Shown here: in pieces, positions 1 to 9,677 of the stretch
Numbering within the stretch: position 1 is the stretch's first letter
Layout of the letters: every line of letters begins with the position of its first letter
NCBI GenBank assembly: GCA_016705475.1
Contig: JADIYD010000006.1
Span: forward strand, 1 to 64,000
From: Betaproteobacteria bacterium
Lineage (GTDB): Bacteria; Pseudomonadota; Gammaproteobacteria; Burkholderiales; Rhodocyclaceae
Reading direction: 5' to 3'
Length of the DNA stretch: 64,000 bases
Translations under genes and position numbers: made by a program
The notes under the pieces: generated by a model
Seen by the model: only the letters and a program-made list of their open reading frames with translations
Told to the model about the DNA's origin: nothing
The model's database searches: none

Positions 1-115
1 AGCGTTCGAAGAATTTGAGGTAGTTGGCGTAATAAACGACGCCGCCGGCATCCGTGCCTTCGTCATAGACGCGGACAGGGATGGTAAAGGCGTTGGGTTT
101 CCGCCCGTATTTCAT
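1..115 (-). CDS. ybgC: YbgC acyl-CoA thioesterase, N-terminal part (cut by window edge)
   Basis: The first 38 codons of a hot-dog-fold acyl-CoA thioesterase of the Tol-Pal-associated YbgC family, which hydrolyses acyl-CoA or acyl-ACP thioesters in the cytoplasm. The visible N-terminus carries the family signature TDAGGVVYYANYLKFFER, including the Asp expected at the active site. The ATG lies at 115-113 and the frame stays open to the window edge. It follows ruvB by about 80 nt on the same strand, an order common in proteobacteria (ruvB, ybgC, tolQRAB-pal). It is the only gene in the first 6 kb whose visible part is free of frame errors, but it is short. Confidence 0.8.
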   Translation of the reverse strand, partial: MKYGRKPNAFTIPVRVYDEGTDAGGVVYYANYLKFFER

Positions 116-195
116 CCCGTGATTTTACCTGCGCTGCAACAATGTTCTGCAACAATCTGTTTCCAGAACGATTGTGGAGAATCCTCGACCCTACC

Positions 196-1107
196 TCACC
201 CCTCCGCGAGCAGGTCCCGAACGACAGCACTGGCCGGTTCGGCCAGCCTGAGATGGTGATAGATTTGGCGGGCGTCGCGATGCGGCCGCGCAAGGTGCGC
301 TGGAGGTAGCCCGGCTGAACCAGGGCCCAGCACGTCCTCGATGGTGGCCGCGCGCTTCGCCAATGGCTGGCCGCGATGCTGTCCACGCCAACCGGGCCGC
401 CGAATTTGTCGATGACGGCGGAGAGCAGCCTGCGGTCCATGACGTCGAGGCCGGCCGGATCGACGTCAAGTGGCGTGCAGCGCTCCGTCGGCGACGCCAC
501 TGGTGATGTTGCCATCGGCCTGACCTCGGCGTAGTCGCGACGCGACGCAGCAGGCGATTGGCGATGCGCGGGCGTGCCGCGCGAACGTTTGGCGATCTCA
601 GTTACCCTCGGCGTCAATCGGTGCATTACAGGCGGCTGAGCGGTGACGATGCGTTTTTCAACTCTTCCGCCGTGTAGAACTCCAGGCGGGCGACGATGCC
701 GAAACGGTCGCGCAGCGGATTGGTCAGCATGCCGGCGCGGGTGGTGGCATCGACCAGCGTAAAAGGGCGAACCGTCAAAACGAGCTTGACCGAACGCGCG
801 CGGCCGGGCCCTTCACCGATCATGGATGCTCGATCTGGAAATCCTCCAGCGCCGGGTAGAGGATTTCTCGACCACTGGGCTTAAACGGCAGGATTTAATG
901 ACGAACAACACGTCGTGCGGTTCGAGATTGGTCAGGATGGCGGCGAGGTCGCGTCGTTCAAGCACCGGACCGGAGGTCTGGCGCAGATTGATGCCCATTT
1001 GGGCGCGTTCGAGCGCCTCTTCCTGCGCCTGACTTGGAATTCGGGGCGATAATGCCGGTCGACCGTGGGGCAATCGTCCCCGGACCCAGTTTGTCGGTTT
1101 CGATCAT
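196..1107 (-). pseudogene. ruvB: RuvB Holliday-junction helicase, frameshifted and lacking its Walker A segment
   Basis: RuvB is the AAA+ motor of the RuvAB branch-migration complex. Recognisable blocks fall in all three minus frames: GINLRQTSGPVLER, LTNLEPHDVLF, RLSPVVE, IMIGEGP/RSVKL, TTRAGMLTNPLRDRFGIV, RLEFYTAEEL, AKRSRGTP, LDVDPAGLDVMDRRLLSAV and IDKFGGPVGVD. The true C-terminus (IYHHLRLAEP onward) stops at 196-198. EEALERA runs directly into GINLRQTSG, so about 55 residues holding the Walker A loop (GPPGLGKTT in the family) are missing. As written it could not bind ATP. Since ruvB is a core gene, consensus or assembly error at a contig end is at least as likely as real decay. The start ATG (1107) overlaps the upstream permease stop. 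Confidence 0.75.
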
Positions 1108-2172
1108 GCCGGTGGAGTTCCTCTCCACGAAGCCAGCGCTGCAACAGCATCGCGTCGCCGAGCGCCAGCAAGACTGGGCCATGAAGATGCCGATGAAGCC
1201 AAAGACCAGCACGCCGCCCAGCACGCCAAGCGCGATGAGCAGGATGGACAGCCCGGCACCACGGGCGATCAGGATGGGTTTGACGAAATTGTCGATGCTG
1301 CTGATGACGAACAGGCCAGGGTACCGCACCATGGAAATCGCCCAGCCGGTCTGGCCTTCGCTGTACAGCCAGGCCGCTGCACTCCCCAGATCAGCGCGGG
1401 CCGACCGGGATCATCATAGGAAGATGGCGGCGGAAGCCGAGCAGCATGGCCTGGGACGCCGGCCCAATCAGGAAGCCGGGATCATCGCCACGGTACCCTG
1501 TGGGCCGCCGCCGTGCCGACAATGCCGAGCATGACGCTGACCACCGTGCCGCGCGCCTTGTCCGGCTGGTTCTCCGCGCGAGTTCGCCGCCCAGCTTGCG
1601 GGGCGCCGAGATGGCAGAGCGTTGCTGATCGCCGCACCGTCGCGGTACAAAAAGAAGGTGACGTAAGAGAACCTGCAACGGTTGAGCAGGCCGTTGGCCG
1701 CGATGCCGAGCACCAGCGCAACGGTGCGGGCCGGGGCGATCAGCCGCTTGACCAGGGCGTTGAGTTCTTCGCGGTTGCCGGCCAGACGGTGCCAGGCCGC
1801 ATCGATTTCGCTACCGAAGAAGGGGAGGCCGACCAGCCAGCCCGGCGGATCATCGGGCAGGCCCTTTTCGATGTAGGGCGGAGGAAAATCGATCAGGTTG
1901 TCGGCACTGCTGGCCAGCGAACCGGCCATGACCAACGTCGGGCAAGAGAGGCAGGATCAGCGCCAGCGTCATCAGCGAAGCGCCCACTCGTATCGCCCAC
2001 CGAGCCTCGGCAGCAGCTTCTCGGCATAGAACGCCAGGTGCAGATCCAGACGACAAAGGCGAACAGGAATGCGCCGATGAAAGGCAGCAGGAGCGCGATG
2101 AAGCCGATGATGAGCAGCACCACCAGCGCAATCTGCGCCAGCCGCTTGGGGTCGTTTGCTTTTCGGAATCAT
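1104..2172 (-). pseudogene. AI-2E/PerM-family membrane permease, multiply frameshifted
   Basis: An eight-helix-type inner-membrane protein of the AI-2E transporter (PerM/YdiK) family; the substrate is unknown for most members. Pieces in three frames reassemble into a normal order: QIALVVLLIIGFIALLLPF, GAFLFAFVVWICTW, the soluble segment SLASSADNLIDF then YIEKGLPDDPPGWLVGLPF, EIDAAWHRLAGNREELNALV, FFLYRDGAAISNAL, TVVSVMLGIVGTAA, and VISSIDNFVKPILIARGAG followed by LSILLIALGVLGGVLVFGFI. At least five frame changes are needed. It sits between ruvA and ruvB with overlapping start and stop codons at both ends, suggesting one transcription unit. Broken as written, probably for the same reason as its neighbours. 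Confidence 0.7.
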
Positions 2173-2768
2173 CAGCGGGGCGCTGCGGGGCGCGAGAGGA
2201 ATCCCCCTGGAGGGCCGCCGGATGCCATCCGAGGTGCCGATGTCAGGGGCCGGCAATTGCTTCATCGCGCGGCCGCTTCTTCTCGTTGTAGCCGAGGGCG
2301 AGCAGGGCGTTGGAAATATCCTGCTTGGCATCATCGACCGCAGCATGCAGAAACGCCGCCAATGGTGTCGGCCACGCTTGCCCTTGAGTTCGAGGAGCAG
2401 GCGCTCGGCGGTCTTTGCCGATGCCCGGCACCTTGATCAGCCGCCCGAGCTCCTGCTGCGCGACCGCTGCGGCCAGATCATTGACCGACAGGCCGGAGAG
2501 GACCGACAGCGCCGTGCGCGCCGATGCCCGAGACCTTGAGCCAACTGACGGGAAGGCGAAGCGCTCGGTTCGGTCAGAAACCGTAAAGAAAATGGCCCGT
2601 CCTCGCGCACCGAAATGGGTGAGCAGCGTGACCTTCTCCGCCAGCTGCCGGCGGCAGGTTGTGGAAGGTGCTCATCGGCACATCAAGTCGTAGCCGACGC
2701 CATTGAGGTCGAGCACGATCTGCGGGGGTTCTTTCTCTGGCGATGAGGCCGGTCAGTCTTCCGATTAT
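2172..2768 (-). pseudogene. ruvA: RuvA Holliday-junction binding protein, frameshifted
   Basis: RuvA tetramers bind the four-way junction and load RuvB. The N-terminal IIGRLTG, the OB-fold segment DVPMSTFHNLPPA, LLYGF, and the HhH/domain III pieces ISGVG-like, LIKVPGIGK, RLLLELKG-like and LLALGYNEK are present but spread over frames. The expected ATG appears as ATA at 2768-2766 (ATAATCGGAAGACTG), so even the start is altered. The end is ambiguous; a TGA overlapping the next ATG near 2172 is the best candidate. Gene order ruvC-ruvA on this strand is normal for betaproteobacteria. Confidence 0.72.
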
Positions 2769-2817
2769 TTTCAGGGTCAATCTCTTTCTGGAGAAAGTAC
2801 TGTATTTCCACAGGTTC

Positions 2818-3326
2818 TCATCCTATCAGTCGCCCGCCGCGAACGCGATAGCCGGCCCGTCGCCAGCGCCCCAAACCCCTGCCCGCCATGCGCGTGGCAA
2901 TGGCGCAGGCCAACGCATCGGCTGCGTCGGCCGTCGGCGATCCGGGGTTCAAGAGCCGGACGACCATGGCCTGCACCTGATCCTTGGGCCGCCTTGCCGT
3001 GGCCGACCACGGCCGCCGGTCTGCAGCGCCGTGTATTCGGCCACCGGCAGGCCGGGATGGACCAGCGCGCTGATCGCCGCACCACGCGCCTGCCCAAGCA
3101 GCAGCGTCGATTGCGGATTGATCGCCGACGAACACCTTTTCCACCCCGCCGCTTGGTTGGCGGGTAGGTCGCGATAACTCGCTGATACCGGCGAACAGCG
3201 TCTTGATACGTTCGGGCAGGGACCCTTGTCGTTCGACTGGATGCAGCCAAAACAAGCTGCTGCCATTTCCTGACGACGCCAAAGCCGGTCACCCGCAGAC
3301 CCGGATCAATCCCCCAATACGTGGCG
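2818..3326 (-). pseudogene. ruvC: RuvC Holliday-junction resolvase, frameshifted
   Basis: RuvC cleaves Holliday junctions symmetrically. The N-terminal GIDPGLRVTGFGVV (first catalytic Asp), the middle blocks VEKVFV, NPQSTLLLGQARGAAISALV, GLPVAEYTALQ and VQAMVVRLL, and the C-terminal DAADALACAIATRMAG (last catalytic Asp) are all present. They lie in three different frames, so at least four indels separate them from an intact gene of about 170 codons. The stop at 2818-2820 follows a typical RuvC tail (RLIG). The start codon is not visible: a conventional MRILGIDPG start would fall near 3326, where the text reads TYWGIDPG. Confidence 0.75.
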
Positions 3327-3372
3327 CAGCCCTGGCGCCGTGAACCTGGCGGGTGGTTGGCTTAGCGCAGGC

Positions 3373-3392
3373 TAACCGGTTTCGGCCGGTTA
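3373..3392. terminator. Small perfect hairpin between eamA and ruvC
   Basis: TAACCGG and CCGGTTA form a 7-bp perfect stem around a 6-nt loop in the short gap between the permease gene and ruvC. There is no T-run, so a terminator or attenuator role is only a guess. The arms share the CCGGTT core of the dispersed element described below but lack the rest of it. Confidence 0.3.
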
Positions 3393-3412
3393 GGCGAAGC
3401 ACGCGGTCGAAG

Positions 3413-4288
3413 CTAAAACTGGTCACCCGAGACCAGGTCGAGCCGAATACGCGGGGCGGTGATGCTCATTTCGTCCTCGCACCAGATAAACGCCACCGCA
3501 GCGACCAACATGCCGAATGCTGCGGTCAACGTCAAATCTTCGCCAAAATGAACAAGGCGATCAGGCCGTTGTCGGTGGCGGCAGGCAGAACAGGGCGCGA
3601 CATTGACGGCGCTGCCGCTGCGGATCAGGGTTAAGCAGGCTGATCGCGCCAAGCGAAAGAACGAGCACCAGCCAGCCGAGGGCAAAGACGAAACTGACCG
3701 GTCCATTCAATCCGGTAATCCTCCAAAGGGCCACGGCAACTGCGGTGACGATCGCGGTCGGCACGAACTGAATGACCGAGCCGGTACGCAAATCGAACTT
3801 TGGGCAGAAACGTTCTGTAGGGTGCCGCCGTGATGCCGGCACGGCAACGACCGCCGGAATCAGCATCGGCCCCAGCGCGCCATCGCTGAGCTTGCCGACA
3901 CGACCAGCCGACACCGACAACCCAACCCCAGCCCGGCCCATTGGCGAGCGCTCCCTTCTCACTTAGCAACCAACCGGCGCAAAGGCCGAGCAACGGCTGC
4001 ATGCCGACGACCAGCGCCGTCACCCCGGCCGGCAGGCCATGTTTGATGGCGACGAAGACGCCGCCGAGAAAAACGGGCACGAACGGAGCACGCCGGAAAC
4101 GGCGATGCAGCCAGTCGCGCGGTTTCCGCCAGGGCGCCAGGTGGCCAGCGCGATCGCCAACATCAGCGATGACCAGCCCGTAGCGGTGAGCAGGAAGGAA
4201 AGCGGTTCCGGCTAAAGGCAGGCCGAGCTTGGCGCCGATGAAGCCGGTGCTCCACAGAAAGACAAAGCAGGGAGTAGAAACGCTGCAT
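3413..4288 (-). pseudogene. EamA/DMT-family inner-membrane transporter, frameshifted
   Basis: A ten-helix drug/metabolite exporter-type permease. Visible pieces in different frames include FWSTGFIGAKLGLPLAG, VFLGGVFVAIKHGLPAG, VTALVVGMQPLLGLCAGWLL, FVPTAIVTAVAVALW, SFVFALGWLVLVLSLGAISL, and the typical late EamA block HFGEDLTLTAAFGMLV. Several indels break it. The ATG at 4288 begins a few bases after the exonuclease stop, so the two look co-transcribed. A weak match to the dispersed element (CGGTCAAC, then CGCCAAAATGAAC) lies inside it at about 3523-3554, over the conserved GEDLT segment. Confidence 0.65.
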
Positions 4289-4290
4289 GG

Positions 4291-4786
4291 TCAGGACGAT
4301 GAGCCGCCAGCACAGAGCTGACGGGGCTCGAGCAGGGTTTCAAACAGCGTTCGCGCGTCGCCGCTGGCCCGGTGACGGCGCAGTGCCAGCCGCAGTTCAA
4401 CCAGCGACCGAGTTCGTGCCACAAAACGTGATTTCTCGCACTCGGACACAGTTCGCGGATATCCTGGCGAATAGAGGGCACCAGGATCGCGCGTCGCACA
4501 TCACGCTGAGCCAGACATAATCGACACCAGGCGTCGCAGACGCGTTGTCCACCAGGTCCTGGTTGAGCACCCTGCAGGCATCGAGGGCGGACTTTCCGTG
4601 ACTGACCAGGTGTTCGCGAGTAATGCCATGCACGGCTTCAGCCGAGGTATCCCAATGTACTCACCCCTGGCTCCGGGCGAATCAGCGTGCAGCACGCTGC
4701 CGCCCGGCATGTCGCAGCCAATCTCGATTGGATAGTTGCCCTGCCGAAGCCGAAGCTTCGATGTCGATGATGACAGGCAGCGTCAT
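4291..4786 (-). pseudogene. DnaQ/RNase T-like 3'-5' exonuclease, frameshifted
   Basis: The start MTLPVIIDIEAS and the following SGFGRG-like, YPIEIG-like stretch match small stand-alone DEDD exonucleases (ExoI motif D-I-E). Further blocks are VHCTLIRPEPG-like, HGITREHLVSHGKSALD, a short HRASGDA-like segment and FETLLEPRQ-like at the C-terminus, which holds the ExoIII-type His-Asp in this family. At least four frame changes are needed. The substrate is not known. It lies directly upstream of the EamA gene. Confidence 0.55.
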
Positions 4787-4846
4787 GCGCCGCCGGGCTC
4801 TGGCGCCTGGCTTTCAGCCGCAGGCCGGCTCTTGCAGTTGGCCGCA

Positions 4847-5310
4847 TCAGCCGCGCAGGCTTTTCGTTGAGGCAGCGCAGGCGCTTTCGTCCGGTAGGTG
4901 AAGCATCCCCTTCGGGTAGGAGCAGACCAGTTTGGTCAGCTTGCCCTGGGCCACCACCTTCAGGCTCGTCGCCTTCAAGGCCTTGAACTGGGCGGCTGGC
5001 AGATCGCACGAGACGTAGCCGTCGAACTCGCCATCCTTCGATTCCCAGCGCGCCGTGTTCTTCATCGGCGATAGTCCTCGTAGCGGACACGAATCGGTCT
5101 GATTTGCGTAAGCCTTGGCGTTGTCGCCGCAATACCCGTTGAAGGGAATTTCAGCTCTTCTTCTGTCGGGCAGGCATTGACCTGAACGGCGCCGGTCAAA
5201 TCAGGACAGGAAAAAGTGGCAGCAACAGCCGGAAAAAAACTCACCGAGGCTGCGAACACGGCAAGGGTGAGCGAACGACGATCTGGGGGAATCCTTGATT
5301 GCAACGGCAA
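4847..5310 (-). pseudogene. Small secreted or periplasmic protein of unknown function, frameshifted
   Basis: A hydrophobic signal-like segment (SLTLAVFAASVSFFPAVAA) precedes TFSCPDLTGAVQVNACPTEEELKF in short blocks, then SCVRYEDYRR-like, and in the next frame TARWESKDGEFDGYVSCDL, FKALKATSLKVV and KLTKLVCSYPKGMLHLP. The four to five cysteines in a short mature chain suggest disulfides and export. I recognise no family. The start is not resolvable because of frame errors. Confidence 0.45.
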
Positions 5311-5427
5311 GGTCGAGCGCGGCTGATCTCTTCGTCGCGCCAGCGAAACCGGGGACGACGTTTGATTATTCCGGATTCCCTTGCGCGGGAAATGATCCAT
5401 GCTAATAAACTAGCGCCTCGCGGCACC

Positions 5428-6149
5428 TTAGTCTTCGATCACTGCCGTCGTGTAGATTTCCTGGACGTCGTCGAGGTTCTCCAGCGCGTCGGGCAGTTTC
5501 TGCATCTTACGCCTTCCTCGCCGGCAAAGACGTTTTCGCCTTCCGGCTTCATCGTCACTTCGCCGAATTCCGCCTTGAAACCAGCAGCTTGAGCGCATCC
5601 CTGACGGCCATGTAGTCGTTCGGCGGCGTCAGCACTTCGATCGAGCCGTCGTCATTGGTCGCCACGTCATCGGCGCCGGCCTCGATGGCGGCGTCCATGA
5701 GTGCGCCTTCGTCCGTGCCCGGGCGAAGATCATCCGGCCGCAGTGCTTGAACTGGAAAGCCACGCAGCCGTCGGAACCCATGTTGCCACCGTACTTGGAA
5801 AACGCATGGCGAACTTCGGCCACCGTGCGCACCTTGTTGTCGGTCAGGCAATCAACCATGATCGCCGCGCCGCCGATGCCGTAGCCCTCGTAGCGGATCT
5901 CGATGTACTCGACGCCTTCGGGTTCACCCGTACCTTCTTTGATCGCCGTGTCGATCTTGTCCCCGGGCATATTGACGCCCTGGCCTTGTCGACCGCAACA
6001 CGCAGGCGCGGGTTGAAGTTGATGTCGCCGCCGCCCATCTTGGACGCAACGGTAATTTCCTTGGCAATCTTCGAGAAGGCGGCACCGCGCTTCTCGTCCT
6101 GGCGACCTTTACGGTGCTGGATATTGGCCCACTTGGAATGACCAGCCAT
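5428..6149 (-). pseudogene. yebC: YebC/PmpR-family protein, frameshifted
   Basis: YebC-family proteins act as transcriptional regulators or ribosome-rescue factors for proline-rich stalls. The N-terminus MAGHSKWANIQHRKGRQD is intact and starts at 6149. Later blocks are GTGEPEGVEYIEIRYEGYG, DCLTDNKVRTVAEVRHAFSK, YGGNMGSDGCVAFQF, DDVATNDDGSIEVLTPPND and the C-terminal LENLDDVQEIYTTAVIED. These fall in different frames, needing about four indels over roughly 240 codons. The TAA stop is at 5430-5428. It is divergently oriented to the HerA-like gene and heads the ruv-containing run of genes. Confidence 0.8.
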
Positions 6150-6250
6150 GCTGTTTCCCTGAATGCAAATAACGAAGAAGGCGAGATTTTACTCGCCCGG
6201 CGACTTCTCGTCAGGGCGAAGTAGGCCCCAAACTTACGCTATTTAACAAA

Positions 6251-6260
6251 GCGCTAGCGC
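6251..6260. promoter_or_regulatory. Perfect 10-bp palindrome in the yebC/herA divergent gap
   Basis: GCGCTAGCGC lies between TTAACA and TAGAAT in the 160-bp intergenic region of two divergent genes. TAGAAT (6269-6274) could be a -10 box for herA, but the spacing to TTAACA is 20 nt, which is long. Weak evidence for an operator or promoter. Confidence 0.25.
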
Positions 6261-6308
6261 AGCGTTGCTAGAATGCTGGAATACCTTTCCCCGCTGGAGT
6301 CTGCCGCC

Positions 6309-7924
6309 ATGTCCGAACCCATGTACCTCGCCAAATCCGAAGAAGGTTACCCGGCCCTGCTGCCGCAGATGGCCAACCGCCACGGCCTGATCACCGGCGC
6401 CACCGGCACCGGCAAGACCGTGACCCTGCAATCGATGGCCGAACGGCTCTCCTTTGCTGGAGTACCGGTCTTCATGGCGGATGTGAAAGGCGATCTGTCG
6501 GGCATGGGCGCCGCCGGCACTCCTTCCGAAAAACTGCTCAAACGCATCGCCGAACTCGGTCTCGACGGCTTTACGCCCTACGCCAACCCGGTCGCCTTCT
6601 GGGATGTCTTCGGCGAAAACGGCATTCCAATCCGCGCCACCGTGTCCGACATGGGGCCGCTGCTCCTCTCGCGCCTGCTCAACCTCAACGACACGCAAGG
6701 CGGCGTCCTGCAACTGGTCTTCAAGATCGCCGACGATCAGGGCCTGCTCCTGCTCGACCTCAAGGACCTTCGGGCCATGGTCCAGCACGTTGGCGACAAC
6801 GCCAAGGAATTCACCACCGAATACGGCAACGTCGCCTCGGCCTCCATCGGCGCCATCCAGCGCGGCCTGCTGACGCTCGAACAACAAGGCGGCGACCAGT
6901 TCTTCGGCGAACCGATGCTCGACATCAACGACCTCATGAAAGTCGACGAAAACGGCCGCGGCGTCATCAACGTGCTGGCCGCCGAAAATCTCGTGCAGGC
7001 CCCGGCCCTCTACTCCACCTTCCTGCTCTGGCTACTCTCCGAACTTTTCGAGCAACTGCCTGAAGCCGGCGACCTCGACAAGCCCAAGCTCGCCTTCTTC
7101 TTCGACGAAGCCCACCTGCTGTTCAGCGACGCGCCCCAAGCGCTCACCGACAAGGTCGAGCAGGTCGTCCGCCTCATTCGTTCCAAGGGCGTCGGCGTCT
7201 ATTTCGTCACGCAGAACCCGCTCGACGTCCCTGAAAAATCCTCGGCCAGCTCGGCAACCGCGTCCAGCACGCCCTGCGCGCCTTCACCCCGCGCGACCAG
7301 AAAGCCGTCCAGGCAGCCGCCGAAACGATGCGCGCCAACCCGAAATTCGACGCCGCCACGGCCATCACCGAACTCGGCGTCGGCGAGGCGCTGGTTTCCT
7401 TCCTCGACGAAAAGGGTCGGCCCAATGTGGTCGAGCGCGGCTTCGTTTTCCCGCCCGCCTCGCGCCTCGGCCCGCTGACCGCCGCTGAACGTCAGGCCAT
7501 GATCAACGCCTCGCCCATGCTCGCCACCTACGGCACCACGATCGACCGCGAATCCGCCTACGAAATCCTCCGTGGCAAACCCGCCGCCACGCAAGCCGCC
7601 CCCGGCGCCATCCCCGCACCACCTGCTGGCGGCAACCTCAACGATGCCGACTGGGGCAACAGTGCCAACCAGGAACCCGTGCGTCGCCAACCGGCCCCGC
7701 AAGCCCGCCAGCCCGAACCCGCGCCGCAAGAGTCCGGCGGCATTTTCGGCACCATCGGTGACATGCTCGGCGGCACCACCGGCCCACGCGGCGGTCGCCG
7801 CGAAGGCGTCCTCGAAAGCGCTGCAAAAAGCGCCGCACGCGGTGTCGCCGGCACGGTTGGCCGGGAAATTGGTAAGCAGATTCTGCGTGGGGTGCTGGGG
7901 TCGATCATGGGTGGGCGGCGCTGA
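6309..7924 (+). pseudogene. HerA-like DUF853 (YjgR-type) ATPase with one frameshift
   Basis: A cytoplasmic P-loop ATPase of the HerA/FtsK superfamily, DUF853 branch (E. coli YjgR); the cellular role is unknown. The chosen start MSEPMYLAK matches YjgR. Walker A GATGTGKT is at residues 30-37, followed by ADVKGDLSGM; the Walker B-like FFFDEAHLLF and RLIRSKGVGVYFVTQNPLDV come later. The frame breaks at the A-run 7234-7238: GAAAAATCC should be GAAAAAATCC to encode EKILGQLGNRVQHALRAF, after which the reading continues to the TGA at 7924. Restoring one A gives 538 aa. The C-terminal 100 residues are Pro/Ala/Gly-rich and end in a GRRxG(V/I)xES-type helix seen in the family. The single homopolymer deletion is likely a sequencing error. 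Confidence 0.8.
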
Positions 7925-7946
7925 GTGAGTCTCGCTGCGATACTAC

Positions 7947-8782
7947 ATGGCAAATATCATTGCATCCGTAGTTAACGCCTGGAAACAGTGGCCAAACTCG
8001 GCGAAGATCACCCTCAGCGCAGCTACGCTGTTTGCGTTCGCATCCGCTTTTGTGGACGTCCGCTCCCTCTGGAAGGATGTCTTTGCCTCTCCTGAGAAGC
8101 AACTCACGGAGCTTGGCTATCATCAGCGCACTTACGACGAGTTCCTTCGCGCTGTGTTAACACGTCACGTCGAGGCCATTCACCTATTTGGCGAACTGGG
8201 CAATCGCTTGAAGCCCCAGCATTTCCCCGAGCTTTTCAAGGATGGCGTGTACCACTCCGGGGTCATCGCTGCGTTAGTGAGCAGCAAAGCGGTGAGTGAC
8301 GAGCACTGTCCTACAGCCGGCAGACCTGTCAGTGTCTACCTAAGTTACTCCGGTAATCTGGAAAAGGTAAACCTGGCTCCGTTCCATATGCAATACACCT
8401 CGCGTACTGAACTCGCTCCAAGCCTCCCTAGCAGAGGAAAGCACCCGAATCGAGGCGGCACGAGTACGGGAATGCCGCTCGTGCCGACACTGTCAATCGC
8501 TGCAAGGCACGCTACCGTGCAGAAGGGGAGCAGCGTTTGTTTCAGGAAGCATCCAGGTTCAACATACTTAGCCGACATACCTACAGCGAGCGGGAGTGTG
8601 TCCTAGCAAACCTGAACATTGCGCTTGTCGCTGGTTATCCCGCTTCGGAATCGGGTCCCCAGTTATTCAATTCAGCCCTCGCTGAGTGTTGCACGACGTA
8701 TAACCCGGAGGCCAATATCGACCCAAATATCCTTGCCACACTTAAGGGTTCGATAGCCATCCTTTCGGGCAAGACAATATAA
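7947..8782 (+). pseudogene. Unknown membrane-anchored accessory protein, apparently frameshifted twice
   Basis: The open frame from 7947 has one hydrophobic segment (ITLSAATLFAFASAFV, residues about 20-35) followed by a soluble region rich in charged residues. After about residue 155 the sequence becomes low-complexity and unprotein-like. Shifting frame near 8410 gives a helical, charged block (AEESTRIEAARVRE), and shifting again near 8475 gives ARADTVNRCKARYRAEGEQ leading into the open frame that ends at 8782 (LNIALVAGYPASESGPQLF). The combined product would be about 275 aa with a C-terminal cysteine pair (ECCTTYN). Base composition is visibly less GC-rich than its neighbours, consistent with transfer. 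No clear Shine-Dalgarno sequence precedes the ATG. I recognise no family. Confidence 0.45.
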
Positions 8783-8861
8783 GTTCTAGTCTTTAACTCG
8801 TATAAGCGCGGATAACGAGGTCAGCATCGATTTGATTTCCGGGGCAACTCAAAACAATAAC

Positions 8862-8880
8862 AATAGGGGTCAGACCACAG
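8862..8880 (+). repeat. GGGGTCAGACC-type REP-like remnant
   Basis: AATAGGGGTCAGACCACAG, preceded by an AACAATAACAAT stretch, resembles sequences often found flanking IS200/REP-associated tyrosine transposase units in proteobacteria. No transposase or partner copy is present in the window, so this is at best a solo remnant. The surrounding 8783-9045 gap holds no gene I can support. Confidence 0.3.
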
Positions 8881-9045
8881 CAAAGCCATCCAGCATTTTC
8901 GCCACCGCTGTTCCTGTCGCGAATGGCCATTTCCGCTCATTGTCGAGCCTGAGATTTTGCCGTATTTCACTCTCCGGCCGCCTGACACAAAATCAACATC
9001 CGATCTTTGTCATAATGGGGAACTGAACACATTTTGGGGACGTTG

Positions 9046-9489
9046 ATGTTGCGGGCTGTTATTGCTTTTTTTGTAGTGATTCTTGTGGCGGCCCTGGCCT
9101 GGGTGTGGATGACCCTGACCTGGAGTTATTCGGAGGGCGAGCGGGCCGGTTATGTGCAGAAATTGTCGCGCAAGGGCTGGCTGTGCAAGACGTGGGAGGG
9201 CGAGATTGCCATGGTGACGATGCCGGGCGCGATTCCGGATCGTTTCGAGTTTTCCGTGCGCGATGAAGCGGTTGCCACCAAGATCAATGCCATGGCCGGG
9301 CAACGGGTCATCCTGAGTTACGCCCAGCACAAGTTCGTGCCGACCAGCTGCTTTGGCGAAACCGAATACTTCGTCACCGATGCACGCGTCGTGGGCGAAC
9401 AGCCGACATCACTGGCCCCGCCGGTCGCTCCGCCACTGACGGCGCCTGTTGCTGCTCCGACGACAGCGCCGACCGCGCCAGCCAGGTAA
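9046..9489 (+). CDS. Conserved membrane-anchored protein of unknown function
   Basis: A 147-aa protein starting at an ATG with GGGGA eight nt upstream (an in-frame ATG at 9034 is less well placed). One N-terminal transmembrane segment (AVIAFFVVILVAALAWVWM), then YSEGERAGYVQKLSRKGWLCKTWEGE in separate blocks, a beta-rich domain with RFEFSVRDEAVA and RVILSYAQHKFVPTSCFGET, and a C-terminal Pro/Ala/Thr-rich tail of about 25 residues. The conserved SEGERAGY and KGW-CKTWEGE segments are shared by a family of uncharacterised proteins. Topology suggests a periplasmic domain held by the N-terminal helix. It ends just before a strong terminator. Confidence 0.65.
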   Translation: MLRAVIAFFVVILVAALAWVWMTLTWSYSEGERAGYVQKLSRKGWLCKTWEGEIAMVTMPGAIPDRFEFSVRDEAVATKINAMAGQRVILSYAQHKFVPTSCFGETEYFVTDARVVGEQPTSLAPPVAPPLTAPVAAPTTAPTAPAR

Positions 9490-9512
9490 GCCGGCAGGTC
9501 GCTTACTGGTTG

Positions 9513-9544
9513 AAAACGGCGCAGAAACCTGCTGCGCCGTTTTT
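9513..9544 (+). terminator. Rho-independent terminator after the 9046 gene
   Basis: A perfect stem of at least 10 bp (AACGGCGCAG pairing with CTGCGCCGTT) with a 7-nt loop, followed by TTTT and then CATTTTT. It lies 24 nt past the stop codon and directly abuts a copy of the dispersed element. Confidence 0.85.
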
Positions 9545-9545
9545 C

Positions 9546-9576
9546 ATTTTTGGGCGTTTTTTCCGGTTGACCGTGG
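9546..9576 (-). repeat. Dispersed element, intergenic copy 1
   Basis: Reads ATTTTTGGGCG, then TTTTTTCCGGTTGACCGTGG, on the plus strand; the element consensus is given on the opposite strand. It is a single half-element just downstream of a terminator and about 100 nt upstream of the EamA permease gene. Confidence 0.8.
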
Positions 9577-9677
9577 CATCTCCCGGAAAGGTTGGCCTCC
9601 GAACAAACGCCTAGCCGCCGATCGCGCCCCACCCATGGGTGGTTGATTTTCAATACTCCCCATTGCCCGGCCGACCA

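Noticed and set aside
6309..7924. HerA-like gene as part of a Sir2-HerA or similar anti-phage pair
   Set aside because: The protein is the DUF853/YjgR housekeeping-type branch, and the neighbour has no nuclease or Sir2 motif.
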